NCBI GenBank assembly: GCA_001314625.1 | Contig: LJSH01000004.1 | Span: 1-50,020, forward strand | Source: Oceanicaulis sp. HLUCCA04 | Lineage (GTDB): Bacteria; Pseudomonadota; Alphaproteobacteria; Caulobacterales; Maricaulaceae | Direction of reading: 5' to 3' | DNA: 50,020 bases | Shown: positions 35,512-43,533 of the stretch, in pieces | Layout: each line of letters starts with the position of its first letter | Position numbering within the stretch: the first letter of the stretch is position 1 | The notes under the pieces: model-generated | Seen by the model: the letters and a program-made list of their open reading frames with translations, nothing else | Database searches by the model: none | What the model was told of the DNA's origin: nothing | Made by a program: the position numbers and the translations under genes

Positions 35512-35988
35512 ATGAAACCGCTAAATTTGTTACATATCTGTGTCCTCACCGTGACGATTGCATATGGCTGCGCGGCGCCGCCATCGGCACCGTCTTCTAA
35601 CGCATCGGCGCCTTATCCGGCCCAGCAGCCAGCCCCATATCTTGATCGGGATTCGCAGCCCCCCTCCAACCGGATCGCACCCCCGCACATGGCCAGTATT
35701 TCCGGCATGGTCTCACCGGTCGTAGCCGAACAGATCACGGGCATCTGGCGGGCCGGCGCGTGCGAACTGATCCTGACCGGCAACGCAATGCGCGGCGCCG
35801 CCTCTGCATCCGGTAATTGCCAGCACGGTGTTGAAAACGTTGCTGGCTGGGTGATTGATACCGGGCAACGCACGCGCATTGCCCTGCTCGATCAGGCTGG
35901 CGACGAGCTGTGGGCCGGCGTTTACACCCGCGCTGAACGGCTAAGCGGGATGTCGGCGCGCGGCGGCGCGCTGGAGTTCGCCCGCTAG
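35512..35988 (+). CDS. Inh/AprI-type protease inhibitor-like protein 2
   Basis: 158 aa. The N-terminus is hydrophobic with a Cys at about residue 20 (IAYGCAAPP), a weak lipobox, so it may be a lipoprotein. A Pro/Ser-rich linker (about 22-65) leads to an Inh-like barrel: ITGIWRAGACELILTG, a second Cys in GNC, GWVIDTGQRTRIALLDQAGDELWAGVY and ALEFAR. It is divergent from the autotransporter across a 110-base gap that is AT-rich near 35480-35540. It differs in sequence from inhibitor 1, so it is not a recent duplicate. The target is inferred. Confidence 0.7.
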   Translation: MKPLNLLHICVLTVTIAYGCAAPPSAPSSNASAPYPAQQPAPYLDRDSQPPSNRIAPPHMASISGMVSPVVAEQITGIWRAGACELILTGNAMRGAASASGNCQHGVENVAGWVIDTGQRTRIALLDQAGDELWAGVYTRAERLSGMSARGGALEFAR

Positions 35989-36094
35989 CACTGGCATGTC
36001 ACGCCTCGACACTCGCCGCTTGAGCCGCTAATCCCGTCGCCAAAGACGATGAAGGAGCGGGCCGGTCATGGCCCGCCATCAGGAGGTCACATCA

Positions 36095-37603
36095 ATGAGC
36101 GCTGATATCCGCACTATCCCCCATTTCATCAAGGGCCGGCATGAAACCGGCAATTCAGACCGCTTCGGCGATGTGTTCGATCCCAGCGCCGGCGAAGTTC
36201 AGGCGCGTGTGCCGCTGGCCACCAAGGCCGAGCTGGCCCATGCGGTGGAGATCGCAAAGGAAGCGCAAGCCGACTGGGCCGCGACCAATCCGCAGCGCCG
36301 CGCCCGCGTCATGTTCCGCTTCAAGGCGCTCGTGGAAGAGAATATGGACGACCTTGCCCGCCTGCTCGCCAGCGAGCACGGCAAGGTGGTGGCTGACGCC
36401 AAGGGTGATATCCAGCGCGGTCTGGAAGTCATCGAATTTGCCTGCGGCGTGCCGCACCTGCTCAAGGGCGAGTACACCGAAGGCGCAGGCCCCGGCATTG
36501 ACGTCTATTCCATGCGCCAGCCTCTGGGCGTGGTCGCCGGCATTACACCGTTCAACTTCCCGGCCATGATCCCGATGTGGATGTTCGGTGTCGCCATTGC
36601 GTGCGGCAATGCCTTCATCCTGAAGCCGTCAGAGCGTGATCCGTCCGTACCGCTGCGCCTGGCCGAGCTGATGCGCGAAGCGGGGCTGCCCGACGGCGTG
36701 CTCAACGTAGTCCATGGCGACAAGGAAGTCGTGGATGCCATTCTGGAGCACCCGGACGTCAAGGCTGTCAGCTTTGTCGGCTCGTCTGACATAGCCCAGT
36801 ACGTCTATGTGAAAGGTGCTGAGAACGGCAAGCGCGTGCAGGCCATGGGCGGCGCGAAGAACCACGGCATCATCATGCCCGACGCCGACATGGATCAGGT
36901 TGTCAAGGATCTGGTCGGCTCTGCCTTTGGTTCGGCTGGTGAGCGCTGCATGGCGCTGCCCGTTGCGGTGCCGGTGGGCGAAGATACTGCCAATAAACTT
37001 ATTGAAGCGCTGATCCCGGAGATTGAAAAGCTTACCCCCGGCCACTCGCTCGATCCCGATGCCGTCTATGGCCCGGTCGTCACTGCCGCCCACAAGGCGC
37101 GCATCGAGAGCTATATCGAGATGGGCGTGAAAGAGGGTGCAGAGCTGCTGATCGACGGGCGCGGCTTCGAGCTTCAGGGCCATGAGAAAGGCTTCTTTGT
37201 CGGCCCGTCCCTGTTTGACCGCGTCCGCCCGGACATGCGCTCCTACAGGGAAGAGATTTTCGGTCCCGTCCTGCAGATCGTGCGGGCAAAAGACCTTGAG
37301 GAAGCCGCCCGCCTGCCCAGCGAGCATCAGTATGGCAATGGCGTGGCGATCTTTACCCGCAATGGCCTGGCAGCGCGCGAGTTCGCTGCCAAGGTGAATG
37401 TCGGCATGGTCGGCATCAATGTGCCGATCCCGGTGCCGGTCGCCTACCACACATTCGGCGGCTGGAAGCGGTCCGCCTTTGGCGATTCCAACCAGCACGG
37501 CATGGAAGGGGTGCGTTTCTTCACCAAGATCAAGACCGTCACCCAGCGCTGGCCCACCGGCGAGATCACCGACCAGTCCTTCATCATCCCCACCATGGGG
37601 TAG
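36095..37603 (+). CDS. mmsA: Methylmalonate-semialdehyde dehydrogenase (CoA-acylating)
   Basis: 502 aa, aldehyde dehydrogenase superfamily, MmsA branch. It has ITPFNFPAMIPMWMFGVAIACGN, KPSERDPS, SFVGSSDIAQYVY, the catalytic Cys285 in GERCMALP, and EEIFGPVLQI. It converts methylmalonate semialdehyde to propionyl-CoA in valine and pyrimidine breakdown, using NAD and CoA. An AGGAGG box lies 8 bases before the ATG, a very strong ribosome site. It stands alone, without mmsB beside it. Confidence 0.96.
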   Translation: MSADIRTIPHFIKGRHETGNSDRFGDVFDPSAGEVQARVPLATKAELAHAVEIAKEAQADWAATNPQRRARVMFRFKALVEENMDDLARLLASEHGKVVADAKGDIQRGLEVIEFACGVPHLLKGEYTEGAGPGIDVYSMRQPLGVVAGITPFNFPAMIPMWMFGVAIACGNAFILKPSERDPSVPLRLAELMREAGLPDGVLNVVHGDKEVVDAILEHPDVKAVSFVGSSDIAQYVYVKGAENGKRVQAMGGAKNHGIIMPDADMDQVVKDLVGSAFGSAGERCMALPVAVPVGEDTANKLIEALIPEIEKLTPGHSLDPDAVYGPVVTAAHKARIESYIEMGVKEGAELLIDGRGFELQGHEKGFFVGPSLFDRVRPDMRSYREEIFGPVLQIVRAKDLEEAARLPSEHQYGNGVAIFTRNGLAAREFAAKVNVGMVGINVPIPVPVAYHTFGGWKRSAFGDSNQHGMEGVRFFTKIKTVTQRWPTGEITDQSFIIPTMG

Positions 37604-37639
37604 GGGTGCGGGCGGCAAATCCGTGCTAATACCGTGCAC

Positions 37640-37954
37640 ATGGAAGCCATGCTCGCCGTACCGACACTCGATGAGGCCCGCGCCCGCCTGTTGGCGGACG
37701 CGGCGGCTTTCCGGGCGCTCGGTGTATCGGCGGTTACCCTGTTTGGTTCTATCGCCAGCGGCAAGGCTCACCCGGCCAGCGATGTAGACGCGGTTCTGGA
37801 GACGGTCACGGACAGCTTCGGCTACGACGCCCTGATAGCGGTCGCCGAACGGCTGGAAGACCTGTTCCTGCGTGATGTGGACGTAATCCACGTCCGCTCC
37901 CTCTCGCCGGAACTTGCCAGCGAGGTAAAGGCAACAGGCGTGAGGGTGTTATAA
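37640..37954 (+). CDS. Solo minimal nucleotidyltransferase (MNT-type)
   Basis: 104 aa. The nucleotidyltransferase signature is FGSIASGKAHPASDVD (Gly36-Ser37, Asp48, Asp50) with a third acidic residue near 79-81 (RDVDVIHV). This is the MntA-like domain usually paired with a HEPN toxin, where it AMPylates and silences HEPN. No HEPN gene is adjacent, so the toxin is missing or lies elsewhere. A GTG at 37634 is an alternative start. It opens the accessory island before the HNH gene. Confidence 0.75.
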   Translation: MEAMLAVPTLDEARARLLADAAAFRALGVSAVTLFGSIASGKAHPASDVDAVLETVTDSFGYDALIAVAERLEDLFLRDVDVIHVRSLSPELASEVKATGVRVL

Positions 37955-38030
37955 TCTAAGCTATTAGTTGCATTTTCGACCAATTAGCGGGATGCGGCTA
38001 AACAGTTTTGATTACAATGAGACCTTGAAT

Positions 38031-38723
38031 ATGACCCAGTTCAACATCCGACTTCGCCGCCGCGATATTCCTGACGAAGATATTCTAGATGACTTGAAGC
38101 GTGTTGCGCAGTTGCGCGGAGAGAACTCTCTCACACGACTTGAGTATGAAAAGTACGGCACTTTCGGACCGACTACGATCATTCGGCGGTTTGGCTCATG
38201 GAACTCAGCTATCGTGAAGGCTGGTCTGGAGCGGGCAAGCCGACAAGATATTTCCAACGAAGAGTTATTCGAAAACTTGGCAGCAGTCTGGACGCGACTA
38301 GGCCGACAGCCATACGGAAGGCATATGTCTGATCGCTCAACAGGCTCCATGTTTTCAACGGGAACCTATGAGAAGCGCTTTGGTAGCTGGAATAACGCGC
38401 TTACTGCGTTTGCAAGCTACATTGCTAACGATGAGCAGAGTTTCAATATCTCAGGCGCTTCATCACTACAGTCAGTCGAGAGGACAGCTTCGGTTAGTCG
38501 ACGGACTCGGCGGGAAATTAACTGGCGGTTGCGAGCAAAAATCCTGATCCGAGACGCCTGCATATGCCAGATGTGCGGCGTTAGTCCGGCTAAAGACCCG
38601 GAGACGGTTCTGCACGTAGATCACATATTGCCTTGGTCTAAGGGGGGAGAGACCGTCGATGAAAATCTGCAGACGCTTTGCGCTGTCTGCAATATTGGAA
38701 AATCCGATACCGTCATCGAATAA
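38031..38723 (+). CDS. HNH endonuclease with homing-associated repeats
   Basis: 230 aa. Two copies of a repeat of about 50 residues (about 15-65 and 75-120) each contain an FGSWN core, in RRFGSWNSAIVKAGL and KRFGSWNNALTAF. This is the homing-endonuclease-associated DNA-binding repeat. The HNH nuclease domain (about 170-225) has CQMCG, HVDHILPWSKGGET and LCAVCN, that is, paired zinc Cys and the catalytic His. Base composition is visibly more AT-rich than the neighbours, and the codons match, suggesting transfer. There is no intron or intein around it. The start is uncertain; an ATG at 37992 or a TTG at 37968 are alternatives. Confidence 0.82.
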   Translation: MTQFNIRLRRRDIPDEDILDDLKRVAQLRGENSLTRLEYEKYGTFGPTTIIRRFGSWNSAIVKAGLERASRQDISNEELFENLAAVWTRLGRQPYGRHMSDRSTGSMFSTGTYEKRFGSWNNALTAFASYIANDEQSFNISGASSLQSVERTASVSRRTRREINWRLRAKILIRDACICQMCGVSPAKDPETVLHVDHILPWSKGGETVDENLQTLCAVCNIGKSDTVIE

Positions 38724-38738
38724 AAATCCAAGCTCCCC

Positions 38739-39026
38739 CTAACCCCGCTCTGTCTTCTCCGGCGCCGTATCTGCCTTCTCCGCCAGCCACGCCTTGATAA
38801 GGGACTGGTAGGGCATGTCGCGCTTGTTGGCGGCGATCTTGATCCGCTCAAGGAGCGCGACTGGCAGGCGCAGGGAGATGGAGGCAGAGCTGGGTTTGAG
38901 GGCCGGCATGCGAACGCGCTCTGCCTTGCTCCAGTCCACGTGATCAGCGGAATCATGCTCTTCCCACCAGGCGCGTTCCTCGGCTTCACTGGAGAAGACG
39001 GGCGGCTGTTTATCGTTCGCGCTCAT
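38739..39026 (-). CDS. brnA: BrnA-like ribbon-helix-helix antitoxin
   Basis: 95 aa. The C-terminal half is a CopG/BrnA-type ribbon-helix-helix: SISLRLPVALLERIKIAANKRDMPYQSLIKAWLAEK (about 48-83). The N-terminal half (FSSEAEERAWWEEHD) is the toxin-binding arm. It should neutralise BrnT and, as a complex, repress the operon. It starts 17 bases inside the end of brnT, the normal toxin-first order of brnTA. Confidence 0.85.
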   Translation of the reverse strand: MSANDKQPPVFSSEAEERAWWEEHDSADHVDWSKAERVRMPALKPSSASISLRLPVALLERIKIAANKRDMPYQSLIKAWLAEKADTAPEKTERG

Positions 39027-39312
39027 AGATTTCCCTTTCCTTGCGGCTCATATCCCGTGCCGAGATCACCCGGATCAGACTGCTGTCGCCGCGCAGCGTG
39101 AAGCTGATATGCAGCAAGCGTTGATCATCGGTTTTTCCCAGAGCGTGTAACCGCATCTCACTTTGACTATGGGCCGTATCGGCCACGACCAGCAGCGGGT
39201 CGTTGAAGAATATCTGCTCGGCCTCGCCCTGGCTGACCGCATGCTTGTCCGCGCTCTTGCGCCGATTGCCGTCATCCCAGTCAAATCCGGCTATCCGGCC
39301 CCAGTCGATCAT
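39010..39312 (-). CDS. brnT: BrnT-like RelE-fold toxin
   Basis: 100 aa. It follows the BrnT pattern: GFDWDDGNRRKSADKHAVSQGEAEQIFF near the start, then RLHALGKTDDQRLLHISFTLRG and VISARDMSRKEREIYER. BrnT toxins are ribosome-dependent or free ribonucleases that stop translation under stress. The operator palindrome lies just upstream and the frame is intact, so the pair looks functional. Confidence 0.88.
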   Translation of the reverse strand: MIDWGRIAGFDWDDGNRRKSADKHAVSQGEAEQIFFNDPLLVVADTAHSQSEMRLHALGKTDDQRLLHISFTLRGDSSLIRVISARDMSRKEREIYERER

Positions 39313-39315
39313 GTC

Positions 39316-39336
39316 TGTATATTACCATAATATACA
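39316..39336. promoter_or_regulatory. BrnA operator over the brnTA promoter
   Basis: A perfect inverted repeat TGTATATTA-CCA-TAATATACA lies 4 bases upstream of brnT. On minus it contains a -10 box TAATAT (39319-39324), with TTGCGG (39341-39346) 16 bases upstream as -35. Repression by the BrnT-BrnA complex is the inferred function. The start of transcription would fall at the brnT ATG. Confidence 0.75.
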
Positions 39337-39351
39337 ATCACCGCAATAGCA

Positions 39352-39382
39352 CAAAAACCCCGCCGAAGTGCTCCGGCGGGGT
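39352..39382 (-). terminator. Terminator of the prolyl oligopeptidase gene
   Basis: The stem ccccgccg/cggcgggg (39358-39365 and 39374-39381) with an 8-nt loop is followed on minus by TTTTTGT. It shields brnTA from transcription arriving from the right. Confidence 0.85.
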
Positions 39383-39411
39383 CTTCTTTCAGGACATCTG
39401 GCTAGAGGCGT

Positions 39412-41655
39412 CTATTCGTCTTCACCATCCATCAGGTTCTGCATCAGGAAGGTGTATTCCAGCGCGAGGCGATTGGCCGTCTCGCGCAAGTTTGCCGCTG
39501 CCGAGTGTCCACCTTCCATGTTCTCGTAATAGAGCATGTCCAGGCCCAGCGCGTCGGTCAGATACGCCATCTTGCGGGCATGGGCCGGGTGAACGCGGTC
39601 ATCCTTGGTCGAGGTCAGAAGGAAGAGCGGCGGGTAGTCCTGGTCCGGGTCCACATTGTGGAGCGGCGAGATGGAGCGCAGGAAGGCCCGCTCATCGGGG
39701 TTCTCGTCCGGGAAGCCGTATTCCGCCTGCCAGCTGGCCCCGGCCAGCATGGTGTGGAAGCGCATCATGTCCAGCAAGGGCACCTGGCTGATGACGGCGC
39801 CGAACAGGTCGGGGCGCTGGGTGTACATCACCCCGGTCAGCAGCCCTCCATTGGAGCCGCCCATCACACCGAGCCGGTCTGTCGTGGTGACGCCATCCTC
39901 CACCAGCGCTTCGGCGACCGCGATCAGGTCATCATAGATGCGCTGACGGTTCACGGTCAGGCCGGCCTGGTGCCAGGCCGGGCCGAACTCGCCGCCGCCC
40001 CGGATATTGGCCAGTACATAGGTGCCGCCATTCTCCAGCCAGAGACGGCCCATTGTGCCCGAATAGCTGGGGTTCAGGCTGACCTGGAAACCGCCATATC
40101 CATAAAGCAGGGTCGGGCCGGGCTCCGCGCCGGTGCGCTCAGGGTTGTGGATGATGAAATAGGGTATCTGCGTGCCGTCCGCGCTCGTGGCTTCGCGCTG
40201 TTCCACTACCAGACCCTCTGTGTCGAACCAGCTCGGCATGGTTCGCGACGGGTTGAGCGCCGTGGCATCATCGCTGACGCGGTAGAGCGTGTTGGGCGTC
40301 AGATAGCCTTGGGCGGAGACAAAGGCGAGGTCGGACTGGTCATCGGCCGTAACGATGGAGACCGAGGTGTTTTCCGGGGTCTCGATCTGGCGGCGCTGCC
40401 AGCCATTGTCGCCGCGGGTAAAGACCCACAGGCCTCCAACGACATTCTCGTCGATGACAGCAAGAAGGTGATTGGCCGTGGCAGAAAACCCGCTGACGGA
40501 CTGACGTTCGCCGGGGATGAAGATCGTCTCGATTTCGGGCAGCTCTCCGGTGTCAGCGAGCTGCGACATAGAGAGCGACAGGACCGCGCCTTGCGGGAAC
40601 GTCTCGCCGCCTTCAGCGGGGGTCCAGTCTTCCTCGATGGAGAAGACAAGCTGGTCACCGAACAGGGCTTGCGGGGTGACCCGGCGGGGCAGGGTGAGCC
40701 GGATCGGCTCGCCTCGCGCATTGTCAGGCAGGAGCCAGTAGACGCTTTCAAAGAAGGTCTCGGCTTGTGTGGCCATCAGGTAGAACGTGCCATCGGCCTG
40801 TTCAAACCGGGCTGGCCACACGCCCACATCACTGGCCGCGCCGGTAAAGACGATTTCGGCGTCCTCGATCGGCGTGCCGCGCGTCCAGCGCTTGACCACG
40901 AACGGGTAGCCGGAGCTGGTAGTTTCATCGGCTTCCAGCGCGGTCGCGATCAGAAGCGTGTCCTCGTCGATCCAGGCGGTAGAGCCCTTGGTGGCATCAA
41001 TCTCGAAGCCGCCCTCGACAAAGCTGCGCGTTTCCATATCCCATTCACGGCGCACGGCCGCATCAGACCCGCCATCCGACAGGGTCAGGATGCAGCGATT
41101 ATACTCCGGCGCCAGGCAGGACGAGCCTTGCCAGACCCAGTTGCGGCCCTCTTCTTCGGCCAGCGCGTCCAGATCCAGCACGACGTCCCATTGGGTATTG
41201 CCGCTCTCATAGCTTTCCAGCGTCGTGCGCCGCCACAGCCCGTGTGTGTTCTGCGCGTCCTGCCAGAAATTCCACAGCTCGCCGCCGCGTACCGATACGT
41301 AGGGGATGCGGTCGGTGCTCTCGAGCACTTCCAGCGCGCTGTCATAAAGTTGCTGATAGCGCGGATCGGCCTGAAGATGGCCGAGCGAGCGTTCATTCTG
41401 GGCCGAGGCGAAAGCGAGCGCTTCCTCTCCCTCAACCTCTTCCAGCCATAAAAGCTCTTCGGCGCCCGACTGGATGGCCGCATTCAGCGCCCGCGCTTCG
41501 GCGTCCGGGCTTGCGCGTTCTTCACTCTGGGTGTCAGGCGCGGGGGCAGGTTCATTCACAGCTTCGTCTCCGGTACCGGCGGGTTCGCAGGCGGCCAGTA
41601 TCAGGGCCGAGCCGGCAACCATCAGGGCAGCTCTGTGCAAGTTCATGGAATTCAT
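39412..41655 (-). CDS. Prolyl oligopeptidase (S9A) lipoprotein
   Basis: 747 aa. A lipoprotein signal ends in the lipobox LAAC. A beta-propeller region (about 80-480) precedes the alpha/beta-hydrolase domain with Ser601 in MGGSNGGLLTGVM, Asp in STKDDRVHP and His in EGGHSAA. S9A enzymes cut short peptides after proline in the periplasm or at the outer membrane. Long C-terminal catalytic motifs are intact. The ATG at 41655 is used; 41646 is also possible and leaves the lipobox unchanged. It is divergent from dapF across 133 bases. Confidence 0.93.
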   Translation of the reverse strand: MNSMNLHRAALMVAGSALILAACEPAGTGDEAVNEPAPAPDTQSEERASPDAEARALNAAIQSGAEELLWLEEVEGEEALAFASAQNERSLGHLQADPRYQQLYDSALEVLESTDRIPYVSVRGGELWNFWQDAQNTHGLWRRTTLESYESGNTQWDVVLDLDALAEEEGRNWVWQGSSCLAPEYNRCILTLSDGGSDAAVRREWDMETRSFVEGGFEIDATKGSTAWIDEDTLLIATALEADETTSSGYPFVVKRWTRGTPIEDAEIVFTGAASDVGVWPARFEQADGTFYLMATQAETFFESVYWLLPDNARGEPIRLTLPRRVTPQALFGDQLVFSIEEDWTPAEGGETFPQGAVLSLSMSQLADTGELPEIETIFIPGERQSVSGFSATANHLLAVIDENVVGGLWVFTRGDNGWQRRQIETPENTSVSIVTADDQSDLAFVSAQGYLTPNTLYRVSDDATALNPSRTMPSWFDTEGLVVEQREATSADGTQIPYFIIHNPERTGAEPGPTLLYGYGGFQVSLNPSYSGTMGRLWLENGGTYVLANIRGGGEFGPAWHQAGLTVNRQRIYDDLIAVAEALVEDGVTTTDRLGVMGGSNGGLLTGVMYTQRPDLFGAVISQVPLLDMMRFHTMLAGASWQAEYGFPDENPDERAFLRSISPLHNVDPDQDYPPLFLLTSTKDDRVHPAHARKMAYLTDALGLDMLYYENMEGGHSAAANLRETANRLALEYTFLMQNLMDGEDE

Positions 41656-41788
41656 ATTCCCCCAAATTAACGGACTGGCGCGCATTGAACGCCGATGCCA
41701 TGCAGGCGTCAAAGCCCGATACATTACAAACCGGAAAGCTTGCCTGCCCTCTTGCGGGCCGGGGCGATGGAGCGTATCGGCTGGATCC

Positions 41789-42613
41789 ATGAAAGCCTTT
41801 GCCATGAACGGGGCGGGAAACGCCTTCATCGTCATAGATGCGCGTGACCGGCGTGGCGGGCTGCACCTGTCCCGTCAGCAGGTGGCGAACCTGCATGCGC
41901 ACCATCCGTTCGACCAGATCATGGGTCTGGAAGACCACAATGTTGCCGACGCCCATTTGCGTGTCTGGAACGCCGATGGCGGCGAGGTGGGCGCATGCGG
42001 CAACGGTACGCGCGCGGCGGCCTGGCTGATATTTGAAGATACCAGCCAGTCACGCCTGACACTGGCCTCCAAGGGCGGCGTGCTGGGCGCGCGCAGGCTG
42101 GAGGGCGGCACTGTCGAGGTCGATCTTGGCCAGCCGCGACTGCGCTGGCAGGAAATTCCGCTGGCCCGACCTATGGATACGGTGCAGCTCGACTATAGCG
42201 TGGCATTGCCCGGCGGCGCCGTGCTGGAAGGTCCGGGCGCGGTCTCGATGGGTAATCCCCATGCTGTGTTCTTCGTTGATGATGTCACTGCGCTGCCGCT
42301 GGCCGAAATCGGCCCGAAAATTGAGCATGACCCGCTCTTTCCTGAGCGGGTGAATGCGGGCTTTGCGCAGACCATCGACCGCCAGACCATCAGGCTGAAG
42401 GTGTGGGAGCGCGGTGCGGGGCTGACACTGGCCTGCGGGACGGGGGCGTGCGCGGCCCTGGTGGCGGCCAACCGGCGCGGTCTGACAGGGCGTGAGGCCG
42501 CCATTATCGCGGATGGCGGTGAGTTGTCTGCGCGCTGGGATGCGGACGGGCATGTCCATCTGTCGGGGCCGGTCGAGATGGAAGGCGCGCTCGACCTGAC
42601 GGGTATCCTCTAG
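41789..42613 (+). CDS. dapF: Diaminopimelate epimerase
   Basis: 274 aa. The two catalytic cysteines are present: Cys70 in GACGNGTRAAAW and Cys216 in LACGTGACAAL. The start is KAFAMNGAGNAFIVID. DapF turns LL- into meso-diaminopimelate for lysine and peptidoglycan. Its stop codon shares the palindrome CTAG with the stop of the convergent GntR gene. In many alphaproteobacteria a MiaB-like gene follows dapF; here a regulator does. Confidence 0.95.
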   Translation: MKAFAMNGAGNAFIVIDARDRRGGLHLSRQQVANLHAHHPFDQIMGLEDHNVADAHLRVWNADGGEVGACGNGTRAAAWLIFEDTSQSRLTLASKGGVLGARRLEGGTVEVDLGQPRLRWQEIPLARPMDTVQLDYSVALPGGAVLEGPGAVSMGNPHAVFFVDDVTALPLAEIGPKIEHDPLFPERVNAGFAQTIDRQTIRLKVWERGAGLTLACGTGACAALVAANRRGLTGREAAIIADGGELSARWDADGHVHLSGPVEMEGALDLTGIL

Positions 42614-43368
42614 CTGTCGGTCTCGCGCAGCAGGGTCATTTCATAGACAAAACGATTGCCCGGATGGACGGTATCGGACAGCGCGATGACCCGTCCGCTC
42701 TTGTCATAATAGCGCCGCCGCGTGCGCAGCGCGGCGGCCCCGGCTTCACAGTCCAGGCTTGCTGCTTCACGCTCGGTCAGGGCGCCGGCCAGGATCGCCT
42801 GATCCACCCGCGCGGTGGCCACACCGTGCGCGCTGGCAATCCATTCAATGATCAGCCCGTTCATCTCGACCAGTTTTTCCACCGGAGGGGCAAGGTCGGC
42901 GCGGATATAGATGTCGGTAAGGGCCAGTGGCGGCTCGCCAGGCACGGCCCGCAACCCCGACACGCGCATATATTCCCCGCCCGGAGCAACGCCGAGCGTG
43001 CGGGCCAGATGGGATTCCAGCGCAACCATGGCGGTGGCGTCGGGGATAAGGCGCGCATCGCGCGCATATTGCATCAGATCATCGACATTGCCGAGGCGCT
43101 GCGAGAACGCGGCCTTGCTCTCGGTTGCGATGACTAGTGTGCCGGCTCCGCGCCGGCGCACGATAAGCCCGGCCTCGGCCAGCAGGCGCAGGGCCTCGCG
43201 GGCGGTGTGCCGGGAGACATTATAGGTCTCGCACAAAGCATGTTCGGTCGGCAGCAGCTTGCCGACAGGCGGGTCATTGGCGGCGATACGTTTTTTCAGC
43301 GTTTCGGCAAGCCACACATAGCGCGGCGCGGACGTCTCGTTGCTGATGTCGTCGGACCCTGAGGTCAA
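42610..43368 (-). CDS. GntR-family regulator with UTRA domain (HutC type)
   Basis: 252 aa from a TTG start at 43368, chosen because a GGGAGG box sits 6 bases upstream; the GTG at 43374 would touch that box. The winged helix (about 13-80) includes LPTEHALCETYNVSRHTAREALRLLAEAGLIVRRRGAGT. A UTRA effector-binding domain (about 95-245) follows. This family senses sugar phosphates, histidine products or phosphonates. No catabolic operon is adjacent, so the regulon is unknown; the upstream gap of 165 bases to the CpcT-like gene may hold its own site. Confidence 0.87.
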   Translation of the reverse strand: MTSGSDDISNETSAPRYVWLAETLKKRIAANDPPVGKLLPTEHALCETYNVSRHTAREALRLLAEAGLIVRRRGAGTLVIATESKAAFSQRLGNVDDLMQYARDARLIPDATAMVALESHLARTLGVAPGGEYMRVSGLRAVPGEPPLALTDIYIRADLAPPVEKLVEMNGLIIEWIASAHGVATARVDQAILAGALTEREAASLDCEAGAAALRTRRRYYDKSGRVIALSDTVHPGNRFVYEMTLLRETDS

Positions 43369-43533
43369 GGGCACCCTCCCGGACGCTGATAATCAGCAGC
43401 GCTCATAGCATGGACCGGCGCTGCCGCGTCAGCCTTTCTCACGGCGAGGCTGTGCCGATGCGTTCCGGCAACTTGCCATGCGGCGCCGGAAAATGGTGCA
43501 ATCGCGCAGTCATCTGATGGAAAGACCATAACC

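Noticed and set aside
39505-41451. 648-codon open frame opposite the prolyl oligopeptidase
   Set aside because: The same shadow effect; the minus frame has a full S9 catalytic domain with all motifs.
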